A stretch of DNA of 64,000 nt from Aplidium turbinatum. Lineage: Eukaryota; Chordata; Ascidiacea; Aplousobranchia; Polyclinidae. The stretch covers positions 52,436,477 through 52,500,476 of the forward strand of contig OU964918.1 of assembly GCA_918807975.1 (NCBI GenBank), read 5' to 3'. The notes beneath the pieces were generated by a model. The model made no database searches, was not told the DNA's origin, and worked only from the letters and a program-made list of their open reading frames with translations. Positions within the stretch are counted from its first letter, which is position 1, and each line of letters opens with the position of its first letter. Of this stretch, positions 23,601 through 33,654 are shown one piece after another. A program made the position numbers and the translations under genes.

Positions 23601-24645
23601 GTTCACGCATTGACAAGCTTGTTAAAAAATGCAGACCAACTATCTCACTATAAACTAATTTTAACAAACTTATAAAAGATTGCAATAAATTCAACCGGTG
23701 AAAATGCAAGAATATAGCTTATTTTCATTATTCTTTCTCCTATAATCTAATTAAGCTGGATAGGAAATGGAAATAATAATTGGAGGAAATGTGATATAAG
23801 TCGTAATAATATCGTGAAAAGACGTTTTTGGTTTCGGAAGTTTGCATTAGAACAACGAAACGAGACATAACTGGATGTCGTCCAGAATGAGATTTGGCTA
23901 AATTTTGCTTTAAATGTGCTTTTGGTGAATAGTTTTAGGGAAGGTCGCAAAGTGACGTTGATTGTTCTGATGTGGTCGCAAAGCTACGTTGATTGTTCTG
24001 ATGGGGTCGCGGTGCAAAAAAGGTTGAAAACCGCGTTAGTCGTGAAAACTACACCTCAAAATGCTTATTGCATGTCTGGAGTATGGAAAGAATGAGCGGT
24101 TGACAACGCTGGTTAAGTCTTGCTTTGTTTCACCGACGCGTAATGCCCAGGGGTTAAACGAGCACTTTTTCTTGTGTGATAAAAATATGCTTGATGCTAT
24201 TGAGGCTTGCGTTGACTGAAATAGCATTGTGTTCCGCTTCGTTTTTTCCCAGTATTCCGTCTATATGCGTTAAACGAGAGATGACTTAGCCAAAACACGA
24301 GGCACTAATTTAATGTTGAACTGAAAGTTACGGCGCTTTGCAATATAACGTTCTTTTTCATCTATATTTTGTGGTTATAAACAAGTTGTTTTCTCCGTTT
24401 TTTGCAACTTGACACTCAGGCATATGATCTGACGTCATTCGACACCTTTTTTCAGACTCCTCAGCCCCATCTCGCGGTTTGCGTGTGTGAAGTCTTTGAA
24501 GCACTATGCAAGGTTTGTCATACGAGATTGCGTCCCTTCAGAAAGCATCGAGAAGCTTCCTCTTCCGGTCAAGCTCAAGGAATATTTGCGCCGATCACAG
24601 TACTTTGACCCAGTTGAAGATCTCAAATGCGCGTCCGTGTCGTGA
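20684..24645 (+). CDS. suppressor of cytokine signalling, SOCS6/SOCS7-like (four exons, complete)
   Basis: Exons 20684-21881, 22224-22328, 22940-23108 and 24456-24645 join at GT-AG introns to 1662 bases, 553 residues plus stop, in phase throughout. Residues 1-370 are low-complexity, with proline-rich pieces (QPNPPPVPYKPHY). The SH2 domain starts near 373 (LCGWYWGDMTWEEAEMML, as in SOCS6/7) and has LFMLRDS with the phosphotyrosine-binding Arg near 405 and NGNFLYFVRPRNM. The C-terminal SOCS box has PISRFACVKSLKHYARFVI, LPLPVKL and the end SQYFDPVEDL. In this family the SH2 binds phosphotyrosine proteins and the SOCS box recruits Elongin B/C and Cullin-5 as a ubiquitin ligase in the cytoplasm. 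Oddity: the BC-box Cys of SOCS6/7 (SLQHLCRF) is Ala here (SLKHYARF), while the Cul5-box LPLP is kept. A short upstream ORF starts at 20668. Intron 3 carries a hAT fragment. SOCS6 and SOCS7 cannot be told apart by eye. Confidence 0.93.
23214..24038. mobile_element. hAT-type element in SOCS intron 3
   Basis: The left end TAGGGGTTTTCAACCCGGGG and right end GGTTGAAAACCGCGTTA are inverted repeats containing the GGTTTTCAACC core common at hAT ends, followed inwards by GGGTCGCGG-type sequence at both ends. No matching 8-bp TSD was found and no transposase motif was read. Confidence 0.6.
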
Positions 24646-25412
24646 ACGCAGTAAAACTCTCGCGTGGTTGCGAAGATCCTTGAAATTCGATTGCAGTTTG
24701 GCTACCTGTTCTACGCCTTTCACTTATTCATATAGCAATACTCATTGAATGTGTTTTTCATGCTTTTGTTAATGTTATGTATACTCATGTCAAACCTTGC
24801 AGAAAGTCTTCAATGGTTTTATTTGTCAATAAGGAATCGTCAAGAAATGTGTATTTTTTTTTTTATCCCCATCGTTCTTCGTGTACTTGATTGATTGTTT
24901 TGTGAGGGCCGAGAAATTCAAGTTTGGCTATTGACAACAAGTTCTAGTAGAAAAAAATTAAGACTGCTTTTCAATTACCTTAAAGCACTATATGCTCTTT
25001 TGGTGAGAAGCTAAACGAATGGATGTAAAAATCCACGCGGAAAATATCCTTTTTTTTCGAGAGAGAGAGAGAGGAGATGCTTGCATTTATTGGTTAACTT
25101 ACAACGAACACGTTTTTGACATCCATCCTTGTCGCTGTTGATCAGTATGTCTATTTTTAAAGTCTGTAAATGATTTTATTAACCAACAAAGTTATTGTTT
25201 ATAAATATTTTACATTATTAACGTAAGTCGAGATCTGTTTTCGATGTAAGTCCCAACCCGGTGAACATGTTACATACCATGTTGTGTTGTGAATAGATGT
25301 CTTGATTAAAGTCTATAATATTGATTTAAGTGTTGTAACTTGTGTCTCTTCTTATATTTGTTTTGTGTTGTAAAACGTTTGCTCTAACATTTGCTAACAT
25401 TTTTTAATCATA
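24646..25412 (+). other. 3' region of the SOCS-like gene and intergenic DNA
   Basis: No coding sequence. An ATTAAA near 25305 is the clearest polyadenylation-signal candidate downstream of the stop at 24643-24645. A (GA)n microsatellite lies near 25059-25073. Confidence 0.35.
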
Positions 25413-25420
25413 ACTTTACC

Positions 25421-26338
25421 CAGGGATATCTAAAGAAGGGGATACGAAGGCTTTTATTACGTCTGACCATGGCCACCTGGAGATGCGGCCTGATTTGTCA
25501 CATTTTGCAGATTTTGATTACAGCTACTGCTAGTGCTTGACTGACATTTTTTGAGATGTTTTTACTTTTTGCTGTCTCCTAATGACATAAAACTTTTTTG
25601 TTGCCTTGGGGAAGCAATAGCAAATGAGAAAAAGTAAGTTGAAAAACGCTGAATCAGACTGTTATTGAAAATTAACAGTCTGACTAAAATCTTCGAAATC
25701 AAATTTTCTTGGTTTTTCAACATCTGAGGATGTTGAAACCTATTGTGTCATCTGGGGAAAAGAGTAAAGAAAGCGTAAAAATACAATTTTTAGAAAAATA
25801 TATTTAAACGTTCGCCCAAAGTTAGAAAAACCTGGAAATTTCTGCAAAATGTGACAAATCAGGCCGTATCTTTAGATGGCCATGGTCTGACAATAGAAGG
25901 GCTTTTGTTTATCGTAAATAATCTGTGTTTATCGTAAAATGACAATTGGCACCGATACTAGTTTAATAAATCTTGTTATGATAACTTGCATTGCGCTGTT
26001 ATCATCAGGCCTGGATAATCACAGCATGCTCATGGTTACTTATTAATTCAACTACCCATATACTTGCTTTACATCTAGCCTACCGCTTCAGGCTTTGTTA
26101 AAAAAACAGCTTACTGGTAACTTTTTAATTGTCTTTGTAAACAAGTATTCTTTAAATATGCTCTACGTAACATTTGCTAACTGTCTTCTGTAGCTCATTG
26201 TACCATCTTCACTACAAGACTTTCTATGATTTTAAAAAGAAACCCATGTTTAAAGCACTACAAACTACCGCCCTGGTAGTGTCATGAGTATAAGGCAATC
26301 GCTTCGAGCCTTCATATCCCCTTCTCTAGATATCCCTG
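25421..26338. mobile_element. hAT-like non-autonomous element, CAGGGATATC family, copy 1
   Basis: The ends CAGGGATATCTAAAGAAGGG and (reverse complement) CAGGGATATCTAGAGAAGGG are inverted repeats with a perfect 8-bp TSD ACTTTACC at 25413-25420 and 26339-26346. Inside, 25461-25514 and 25832-25893 form a second inverted pair around GACCATGGCC...GGCCTGATTTGTCACATTTT. No transposase frame was seen. Confidence 0.82.
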
Positions 26339-26593
26339 ACTTTACCCCGCTATCAATGCAGTAATATCTTGATTCTCAACAAGTTTTTGCATTCGCCTAG
26401 CCGCATTACGTCATGGACTTGTCTCCTTAGAGCTAAGTTTTCAAAAACATAGGTGTTAGACATAGGTTGTGAGACCTGATGCTAGAGTCAAATTTCAGAG
26501 ACATTTCGATTGGTATTTAGATTTTCCATATTGTCCACCACCAGATAGAATCTTCAAAAAATAAACTTTATCCGTTTGCCACCCAAGGGTCTA

Positions 26594-26700
26594 GCGCAGT
26601 GGTTTTCAACCTAATAGCCGTCAAGTAGGCTACCTCGAAGTCATAAAACAATCATCTCGAACCCCCAGTAAGCTGACACCAAATAGAGTGATAATAGCCT
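26594..26700. repeat. hAT-type terminal fragment
   Basis: CAGTGGTTTTCAACCTAATA resembles the left end of hAT elements. No partner end was identified. Confidence 0.35.
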
Positions 26701-26744
26701 GGATTGACCTACTTGGTTAAAAATGTTGATGCAAAGGGATCAGA

Positions 26745-27655
26745 CTTTAAGATCAAGCGGCGCTGATTTGACTCTCGGGTATTGCGCTTGAGCAACGCAT
26801 TCTGAGGACTGCTCTTAATTCAGTGGCACTCAATGGATGGAATAATTCCCAGGCAGCAACACTTCAACAATCGGAAACTTAATTCACTGTTAATTTTGGT
26901 AACTGGCCCTGCGTCAAAAGCCTATACAAATATGTGGAAGTACTAGGAACAGTGCCGTTCTTTGAGGTGTGCAAACCGTACGATCGCACAGGGCCCGCAA
27001 TTTACTCAGAGAATGCAGTATTTTTTGTCATTTCCAATGGAAAAAATTCGATTTGCAAGCAAGTACCGATATCCTTGAAGACAGGTGAGGTATCTGAGGT
27101 AAGTGCTGAGATTGTCGCGTCGGGCCACCTTTACAAGCTTACATGCTTTTAGGCCACCCACGACATTTCACCATGTGCCAAATAGTTAACATTGCACTGT
27201 GACAACAGAATTTCGTTTTGTGACAATTGCATTTAAATAAAATAGCCTACATGTTACTTTCAATACAAAACCATCGCTATTATGCCATATATATGCAGTT
27301 TTAAAAGTAAACATTTAAAGGGCCCGGATTTTTAAACGCTATCAATACGCAAATTTTTGTTGAACATGCTCTCAAAATGCACCAAATTCAAAGTAATTTT
27401 TCAAAATTATCTGAGGGAGGCCCCCAAGACCCTCCGCCGCTGGGTGTCGCCTTCGGCGGACACGCCGTCAGGCTTTGCCCGCGGGCCGTCAAACCTCCCC
27501 TTTCAAAATACCTAGCTACGCTACTGAATTGGATCATTGTCATTGGGGCCCGCAAAGCATATTCTGCACAGGGCCCGAAATACCCTAAGACCGGCACTGC
27601 TAGAAATAACATATCAAGGCTTTGTCAGTCCGAGGATAAAGATTCCAAAACCAAA
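26745..27655 (+). repeat. SINE family A, interrupted by a hAT-like element
   Basis: SINE head and body run 26745-26949 (B box region GATTTGACTCTCGGG near 26767). The SINE's 3' part resumes at about 27600 (ATCAAGGCTTTGTCAGTCCG, then GAGGATAAAGATTC). The order of the two parts matches the uninterrupted copies, so what lies between is an insertion. Confidence 0.7.
26950..27600. mobile_element. hAT-like insertion in the SINE
   Basis: The left end CAGTGCCGTTCTTTGAGG and right end TAAGACCGGCACTG are inverted repeats, with flanks CTAGGAA and CTAGAAA that suggest an imperfect TSD. Inside is a segment (about 27350-27530) of the CAGTGGCGTAGCCA repeat family, with ATGCTCTCA...GCACCAAATTCAAAG and GGGCTTCGCCCG-like hairpins. 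Confidence 0.55.
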
Positions 27656-27983
27656 CATTATTAGCAGGCTCTTTATGTTGATCATTGCCGACTGTTTGCT
27701 TTACTTGTTTTGTGTTGTAGGCCTAACTATGGACAAAGTTTTGTCGGCAACAAAATTGTAATAAGTTAATAATCATTCACATAGCATGTAAGCATAGCAG
27801 AACGAGACCAAACCATTTTGGGGGGCAGAACGTAAATTTGCCCAAATCTGCATGTTTTTATAGAAATTGCCCAAATATAATGTAGGCTATGCGGTGCATG
27901 ATGACAGTGAAAACTATCATAACAAGATCACCAGCACCACCAGCTCATCGGCTGGTGAGGACCTACTGATATTGTAGCATTTG

Positions 27984-28626
27984 TTATAAGTTAGTTGTAA
28001 TTTCTTCCTGATCATTTTCTGCTTCCTGGCTTAAATCCATAACTATTGGTTCTTTGTTTATAATCTCGGCAAATAATTCTTCCTCATGCAAATCATGATC
28101 TACTATTTCTACATTTCTGGCAGATGTCAAATTTACAATTGATACATGAGTGCCCTCAGTATTTTCCTTATTCTTATCAATGTTTGCTTCATCAGCAACT
28201 TCGGCAATTGTTGACTCTTCATCTGCTCTAAAGCTTGTGTCACTGATTGATTGAATCTTTATCCTCGGACTGGGAAAGCTTCTTGCAGAGCTTAATCCTG
28301 GCAGTTTCGCATACTTGTAGAGGCTTCGGATCACTGACGCAGGCCCGGTCACCGAGACTGACAGAGTGAAGTTTCCGATTGTTGAAGTCTTGTTGCCGGG
28401 GAACTATTCCATTTCCATCCATTAGGTGCCGCTGAATGGAGAGCAGTCCTTAACGTGCGTTGCTCAAGCGCACACCCCGAGAGTCGAACCAGCGCCGCTT
28501 GATCTTGAAGTTTCTTCGTTCCAGAAGTGACGCGCTAACCAATTGAGCTATCGGGGCGGCTTTAAACATTCTGAGCTCTTGCTGTACCGATACTGAACGT
28601 TCACTTTCGTTGCTTTGGATCTTCAT
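27984..28626 (-). pseudogene. acidic open frame of unknown function, split by a SINE
   Basis: Minus-strand coding sequence from ATG at 28626 (MKIQSNESERSVSVQQELRM) to about 28559, then from about 28232 to the stop at 27984 (ADEESTIAEVADEANIDKNK ... DQEEITTNL). The two halves are in one frame once the SINE at 28233-28558 and one copy of its TSD (GCTTTAAA/GCTCTAAA) are set aside, giving about 108 residues rich in Asp and Glu. I recognise no domain. It could be a terminal exon of a host gene or a remnant of a mobile element. Whether it is still expressed, with the SINE exonised or spliced out, cannot be seen. Confidence 0.45.
28233..28558 (-). repeat. SINE family A, full-length copy with TSD
   Basis: The best preserved family member: tRNA-like head on the minus strand (GCCGCCCCGATAGCTCAATT, B box GGTTCGACTCT) and tail GGATAAAGATTCAATCAATC. 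Flanks GCTCTAAA (28225-28232) and GCTTTAAA (28559-28566) match at 7 of 8. Confidence 0.82.
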
Positions 28627-28924
28627 TGACTTTTATAAATTTAATGTTACTATCCTCACTGTGTATCCTCTTTAGGTGTTTTTTGTTGTAATCAAAGTAA
28701 AACTTTTTTTGCACACTGTAGTGTACATTCTACTTTATATCTGTACAATCTTTTTCTAGAATCCATTGTTTATCTTAAAAATAACTTATCTGTATTAAAA
28801 CACCTCATTGAGTATGCATTCAAGTGCTTTAATTAATTCTCCATTGTATAATATCTATGCCAATGAGGTAATATCAAAATTAAGACGGGCATATACATCC
28901 AGATATAATGTTTTAGGTATGTTG

Positions 28925-29335
28925 CTCTCATAGTCAAATTCTGGGGGGCCTTCCCCAAAAAATTTTGAAAAATTACTTTCAATTTGGTGCATGATTCTGA
29001 GAGCATTTTCAACAAAAATGTGGGTATGAATGTTCCTGTAAAATGGTGCTGTCCGCTGGTATGTTTTCTTTGGCGTTTTTCGGAAATAAAGCTAAGTCTC
29101 TATGTTTTCTTGTTGCTAATTCCTGGTTGAGATGTTTGAATGTTTGGTATTGGCAAAACTCGCTCTTTTAATGCAGTTTTGTTTAAAATTAGGCAATTTT
29201 TTTAGACTGAAAGCACCATTCTCAAGCATAAAGAGACTGAAAGAATCACTCTCAATATCGTGACGTCACACGCGTGCCAAAGGGCGTGCCATAACCCCCC
29301 CCCCCCCCCCCCCTTGGCTACTCCACTGCTTTCTA
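28925..29335 (-). repeat. CAGTGGCGTAGCCA-family repeat, partial copy
   Basis: Reverse-complement similarity to the element at 53301-53960, from the CACCAAATTGAAAGT region to TAGTCTAAA..CTTTCAGTC, including TTTCCGAAAAACGCCAAAG. The stretch ends beside an 18-base C run (29297-29314) and CTTGGCTACTCCACTG, which matches that family's terminus. Confidence 0.6.
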
Positions 29336-29639
29336 TGCATGCAGCTTGCCAACATTTTTTTGCAACCAGAAAAAGCAGGTCAAGTTAATGCAAACAACTG
29401 GATCTGTCTCCACAGAACAGAAGTCAAGACATTAATGAAAAAAAGTAGAGCTGCCCTGTTTCACACAAGATCTTGCAAGAAAATATTTTGCCCACTTGCA
29501 TAGCAGGTTTTGAGTTTGGAAAGCTTTGAAATAAATGAATAGCCTATGTTATGATTGGTTTGAGATTATATATTTCAGCAGTAGCATTTTAAATGTTGGT
29601 GAAATTAACATGACACAGTTGCATAAACAAACTAAATAT

Positions 29640-30340
29640 TTTTTTTATTTTGGGGCGCAAATGCATCATTTTAGTTTGGGTAGTTTCATTAAAGTAACCA
29701 AACAAAGCTAAGCAACACCACAACATTAATAGGCTATTACATTTAACAGACCTATAACATTTTTTTTGTTAAATGTTGTGGTGTTGCTTATAGCTATGTC
29801 CGTTTATGGTTGCAAAAGTACTGTAACCTCTCCACCCGAATTGTTTTATAAAAGTAGGCCTATGCACGAGATTTATATAAATTCATATTTTGTAGTTGCC
29901 CAAATCAAGATGATGCATTTATGGATATTATGAAAAACATTAAAGACTTTGTAAATTTTGATGCCGAGGCAACTGCATAATGACAATTTGGGCAGTTTTA
30001 TAAATAGACTATGATCAGATAATTTCATATTTTTTTGTTGCCCAAATCTAAACGATACAGTTATGTAGGCTTAAATGGCAAAAATTAATAAATTTGTTCA
30101 TTTTGGGGAAACTGCCTCACGCTAGTTTGGGCAGTTGCATAAACAGACTAATCCGTTTCATCAGATAATTTCATGTTTTCAGCTGCCCAAATCAACACGA
30201 TGCATTTGTGAAAATTAATAAAATTAGCCTAAAGCAAATTTTGCGTTTTGATTTGGGCAGTTTCACAAAAGTATTAGAGACATATTTTGGTGGCTGCCAA
30301 AATTGGCATGATGCAGTTGGTTAAATGCATTTCGCTACAG
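29640..30340 (+). repeat. degenerate tandem repeat, about 143-bp period
   Basis: The phrase TGCCCAAATC...GATGCATTT recurs at 29897, 30039 and 30184, with a weaker copy at 30295. Each unit also has TTTGGGCAGTTTCATAAA-type sequence and CAGATAATTTCAT. Spacings are 142, 145 and 111. No coding frame is shared. A related phrase is near 27838-27870. Confidence 0.6.
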
Positions 30341-30399
30341 TTTGATCACCATGCAATACAATACATCAATACAGGTGTGCCAAATGAAAATTTTACGGC

Positions 30400-31265
30400 A
30401 CATTTCTTGTGCAAATAAGAGGCTGTAGCCTATACTTTAGTTCAGTGACGATCGGTGAGGGAAAGCAAGGAAAGCAGTGCTTACCTGAGCGAAAACTATG
30501 CAAAATATAATGACTGAATTCTAGGTTTAACTTCTTATTATTTTTATCAAGTCTATTTTAACTTGAAAATTACTGTGTTCGTGACTAGAATTACTCGTAA
30601 CGCTTGTGAGTAGTCTAAGTCCTCACCAAACCGCATTTCTTGCCTATAAATTCCAATTAACGCAAACGCTTTTGTCAGAAACCATCACTGAAGCTCCAGG
30701 GAAATCAACTTTCAAAATTGCTTACCCTACATTGAAAAACGCCTTCGTTTTATCCAATCCTCAATCGTTTTGCAAAACGACACCAGCTGCTTAGCCAATC
30801 AGATGTGTTATCTGGTGTTATGGTTAAAGTTGCTTTCCCAGTGACGTCAATGCGTATCTCATAGCGGCTGCTTTTGGTTTCAGGCGAAAGGAATACAGCT
30901 TCTACGCATGAGTGATTTTCGGGCTTGTAACTATAGGCTACTGAGTACGCTGAAAATAAAGCTGGTTCTCTTACCAAAAAAAAACATAGATTCTACAATA
31001 AGACATTCAATTCCAAAGGGTACATTAACCAACCAGTACTGAAACAGCACAAGTGTTTTTTAAATTCTTTGGGTCAATAGACTGACATCACAAGTTCAGA
31101 GCAAACATACTTGTGTTCTTCAAGAATGGACTAGCATAATTTATAGGCTAATTATTTGCTCTTTACTAGTGCACTAGTCCAATGCATGTCGTAAATGCTT
31201 ACAGATGACATTGACAATAAGTTTTTGTGCTCAGTCTAAAAAAGCAGCCAACATTCTAGACTAGT
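30400..31265. other. no gene recognised
   Basis: Unassigned DNA. A CAGTGACGATCGGTGAGG phrase near 30451 and CCCAGTGACGTCAATGCG near 30838 look like repeat ends, but no pair could be shown. Confidence 0.3.
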
Positions 31266-31269
31266 CCCA

Positions 31270-31500
31270 GTTTGATTGAATCTTTATCCTCGGACTGGGA
31301 AAGTCCGGAGATTTTGTTTTGGAAATGCTCTCAGAGCGCACCAAATTGGAAGTGTTTTTCAAAATTTTCTGGGAGAGGCCCCCAAGACCCCCCCACTGGA
31401 AGTGTTGCCTTCGGCAACACGCCTTCGGGCTTCGCCCGACGGTTACGCCCCTCGTGCCTACTACCTTGCTGCAACATATTTCCAAGTTGCTTTCCCAATG
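31270..31500. repeat. SINE tail plus CAGTGGCGTAGCCA-family fragment
   Basis: 31270-31306 is the 3' tail of SINE family A on the minus strand. 31311-31480 matches the internal part of the CAGTGGCGTAGCCA element (GGAAATGCTCTCAGAGCGCA, AAGTGTTGCCTTCGGCAACA, GGCTTCGCCC). Confidence 0.6.
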
Positions 31501-31900
31501 GTTTAAGCCACCGAACGTCACTGCTTTAGTTTGATAGGTAAAAGATATTAATTTATAGTTTTTCTTAATTCATGCAATTTTGTAGCTTTTCACAGCAATT
31601 TTTGCCCTAATAATTGCAAGATTTTGTCCGAATTTGCGACGTTTTGAAACAACAGGGGGGCACCTGCCCCCTGCCCCCCTGGCTCGTACGGCTATGCATG
31701 TAGACCTAAGTAATGTAGCCTATTGTGTATAGATAAGCCAATATTATGTGCACGAGCACATCTTTTTTCGAATATTGTGAGCACATTAGACATTTGAACT
31801 TCTTGTGAAGGGATGTGATGGAATGGAATGGAAGACAGATTATGGGATGGAAGATGGAAAATGTCAAGGATGGAAAGGAATGGAAGATCTTGATGATGGG

Positions 31901-32472
31901 ATTGTTCCAGACAATTGTTCACCTAATCAAACGTCATATAAAAACCGTTCAGGTCTACTGAATCTTAGCGTATTACGTCATGGAATTTTTCCTAAAAATG
32001 AACCAAAATTGCACCATCGTTCGTAAGACTTGTGTCAAACCTGTTTAAACATGAAACATTGGATCATCACCTTTGAACACCTGTTTGAATTGCGTGATAA
32101 TGTCTTTCACTATTACGTCACAGTACTGCGTACGTGAGTTTGAGATATTGATATCTATTCTGGTCATTCATTTTAAAATTGTTGCTTGAAGAGGTTGGTC
32201 GCATGTTTAACTGTTTTGCTTAGTGCTTGTCAGCTGGACGAAAATTTCCGTCTTTTATCCAAGTAATCTGTTCTGTAGTGACAAGTTTTAGTGGTGTACG
32301 GCGTTGCATCCAATTTCGACAGCCAGGTGGCTAATTTTACAGAAATACAATTTGAACAGACGTTTCAAAGGAGTGTTTCTTTTTCGGTCATTACATGCAG
32401 ACGAACGGATTCGGGAATATTATGTTACAATTTTCCCACGAAGAGATTATGGTTTAGGCTACCGCTGTGACC
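31901..32472 (-). repeat. dispersed repeat of about 540 bp, copy 2
   Basis: Reverse complement of 14232-14755, including GGTCATTACATGCAGACGAA, TCTACTGAATCTTAGCG and the CCACGAAGAGATTATGG end. It is flanked on both sides by GGAATGGAAGAC-type simple sequence (31810-31890 and, inverted, 32476-32515). Confidence 0.65.
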
Positions 32473-32592
32473 AGGGATGGAAGACAATCTTCCATCATTC
32501 CATTCCAATTCCATCATTAACTTTCTAACGCTTTATCAACCTACGCAAAATATTACGTTGCTTGCTGAAATAATTCGATTTTCGGTTCGTAT

Positions 32593-32700
32593 TAGACCAG
32601 TGGTTCTTAACCAGGGTTCAATCGAACCCCTGGGGTTCGACAAACCTGTTTCAGGGGTTCAGTGCGAACATCTTCTGAAACATTAAAACACGGCCTACTG
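32593..32700 (+). repeat. hAT left-end fragment carrying the Gypsy insertion
   Basis: CAGTGGTTCTTAACCAGGG followed by GGGGTTCGACAAACC is the left end of a SCAND3/ZBED-type hAT family. Transposase pieces of that type resume beyond the LTR element, near 39110-39335, so the LTR element probably landed in a hAT copy. Confidence 0.5.
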
Positions 32701-32815
32701 AATGGTATATCAGCGAATGTTTTTGGAAAATAATGTCCAGTCGAAACTTGATTGCCGCTTACATGATGGTAAATAAACATCTGTGTGTTTGACGCGTGAT
32801 GTAGGCTAAAGATGC

Positions 32816-33654
32816 TGTAGCGCCAGAGAGCTCTGTCGTCTCTGACGTCACACGTACACGTCACTAGAATCTTCCAGAAGACTCCGCCTTGAGCGCATAA
32901 CTGCACGTATCGGGAATTCAATTCAGCAATCGGGAATTCAACTTCTGTAATCAACGTCACTATGCCGAATTCCTACCTTGGTTCATCGTTATGTAGAATT
33001 GCAGTCGTGTTGCGTTGTGTGATCATATGTAAAACTCGCAATCTCACACTAGTACCTTCTTAAAGAAGTTAAGCTCATGGTTTAAAATCAATCAGTCGTT
33101 TGCTATGTGAAATTTAGTTTTTTGTAGAGTTCTACAACATGTAAAAATCAGAGTGTGTTAAGTTTTTGCTATGTGAAAATCAATAGTTGTTGAGTTGTTG
33201 TTCAATATGAAAAGTCGGTTCTTTCAATATGGAAATCAGTTGAATGCAATATCAAAAGTCAGAACTTAAAACCGGTATCAAGAAATCAGTCTTGGTAATT
33301 CTAAAGCAATATATCAGTTTCGTTGTTGCTACCGTTTTCTATTTTTGGCACTGCCAGGATGACGTTTGGATCAGTTTATTGTTAATGTAGCAGCGACAAT
33401 ATTTCGTATCCAGTTGTTGGTGGTGGAGCTTTAATATTCCGGTGTTTTCCTTTACTTTCTGTGTTGCTGGATCGAAGATTAAAACTATAAACAATTACGT
33501 TGTGAGCAAGCATTGATCTTCTGAGCTGAGTTAGAAACAATAGCAGCGTAATCGACCTCGTGTCCTATCATTCCTTGCCGACTTTGCCCAGGAATGTTGC
33601 CATCCCACTGATGGCTGTGTATGGGTGGATATGCTGAAAGCAGCGTCCGCTACA
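32816..33654 (+). repeat. 5' LTR of the Gypsy element
   Basis: 839-bp direct repeat starting TGTAGCGCCAGAGAG and ending GTCCGCTACA. It should hold promoter and polyadenylation functions; specific sites cannot be assigned by eye. Confidence 0.9.
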
